Source: Candidatus Thorarchaeota archaeon (GTDB lineage: Archaea; Asgardarchaeota; Thorarchaeia; Thorarchaeales; Thorarchaeaceae). Taken from it: a stretch of DNA of 32,048 nt. The stretch spans positions 51,129 to 83,176 of the forward strand of contig PRDH01000012.1 of NCBI GenBank assembly GCA_003345545.1. Direction: 5' to 3'. The notes under the pieces were generated by a model, which did not search any database, was not told the origin of the DNA, and saw nothing but the letters and a program-made list of their open reading frames with translations. The position numbers and the translations under genes are program-made. Positions 31,938 through 32,048 of the stretch are shown here, piece by piece (position 1 is the stretch's first letter; the number at the start of each line of letters is the position of its first letter).

Positions 31938-32048
31938 CTACTCGAGCTTGGGCATGAATATCTCGATGGCCTGAAGGACTCTCATTGTCTTGACTGAGGT
32001 CTTTGCCCTTATTCTGGGTGCGACATTCTTCTCAATCCATGCTCGTAC
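31938..32048 (-). CDS. C-terminal end of an unidentified gene (partial)
   Basis: The frame is open from the window edge for 36 codons and ends in TAG at 31940-31938. The visible product is basic and helical (WIEKNVAPRIRAKTSVKTMR, ending MPKLE). It converges with the propeller gene, with three bases between the stops. Too little is visible to name it. Confidence 0.5.
   Translation of the reverse strand, partial: VRAWIEKNVAPRIRAKTSVKTMRVLQAIEIFMPKLE

Overview
The window is most likely a chromosomal piece of an Asgard archaeon, and Thorarchaeota fits best. It encodes a near full-length eukaryote-like actin (minus strand, 25798-26937), a two-domain gelsolin-like protein (15745-16341) and an Arf-like small GTPase (2963-3547). 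These sit beside ordinary archaeal genes: uS13-uS4-uS11 ribosomal proteins, TiaS, a geranylgeranyl-reductase-family enzyme, RNase Z, TrmB and tandem-HTH regulators, an F420-type oxidoreductase and an intron-containing tRNA. Promoters show archaeal TTTAAATA-like boxes and ribosome binding sites of the GGTGAT/GAGG type. The phylum call rests on recognising these proteins by eye, not on a search.

Layout. 1-2442: the 3' part of tiaS (+) converges on the ribosomal cluster uS13-uS4-uS11 (-). 2562-4267: an unknown small protein, the Arf-like GTPase, and a stretch with decayed-looking coding fragments. 4268-6237: a secreted, membrane-anchored protein with an amidotransferase-like fold, then tRNA-Ser(GGA) with an intron. 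6238-8600: divergent L-asparaginase and GGR-family reductase. 8557-15598: a long minus-strand run read as Fpg, M20 peptidase, LLM oxidoreductase, RdgB/HAM1, TrmB regulator, tandem-HTH regulator and RNase Z. Several of these genes abut or overlap. 15745-16341: gelsolin-like protein. 16344-19927 (-): HTH-ferredoxin protein, beta-class DNA methyltransferase, and an MCM-like protein that lacks ATPase motifs. 20060-22423 (+): zinc-ribbon/coiled-coil protein and DUF362 protein. 22481-23764 (-): ion permease.

23765-25797 looks accessory. It has tiny membrane ORFs, a zinc-ribbon membrane protein, a GC-rich DUF1801 gene and an AT-rich orphan gene. These are separated by three copies of a hairpin repeat. 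One copy carries a remnant of the actin gene 3' end, so a segment of about 1 kb is bracketed by direct repeats of the actin tail. 25798-32048: actin; a two-gene unit of a CARF-like HTH protein and a degenerate RNase III-fold protein; an HD-domain phosphohydrolase; a Cys-containing unknown; an FG-GAP-like propeller; and the tail of another gene.

The best candidates for something undescribed are the CARF-like/RNase III-fold pair (27213-28676), the ATPase-less MCM-like protein encoded with a DNA methyltransferase (16344-18796), and the hairpin repeat/actin-tail duplication (24085-25827). No CRISPR array, rRNA, transposase or integrase was seen.
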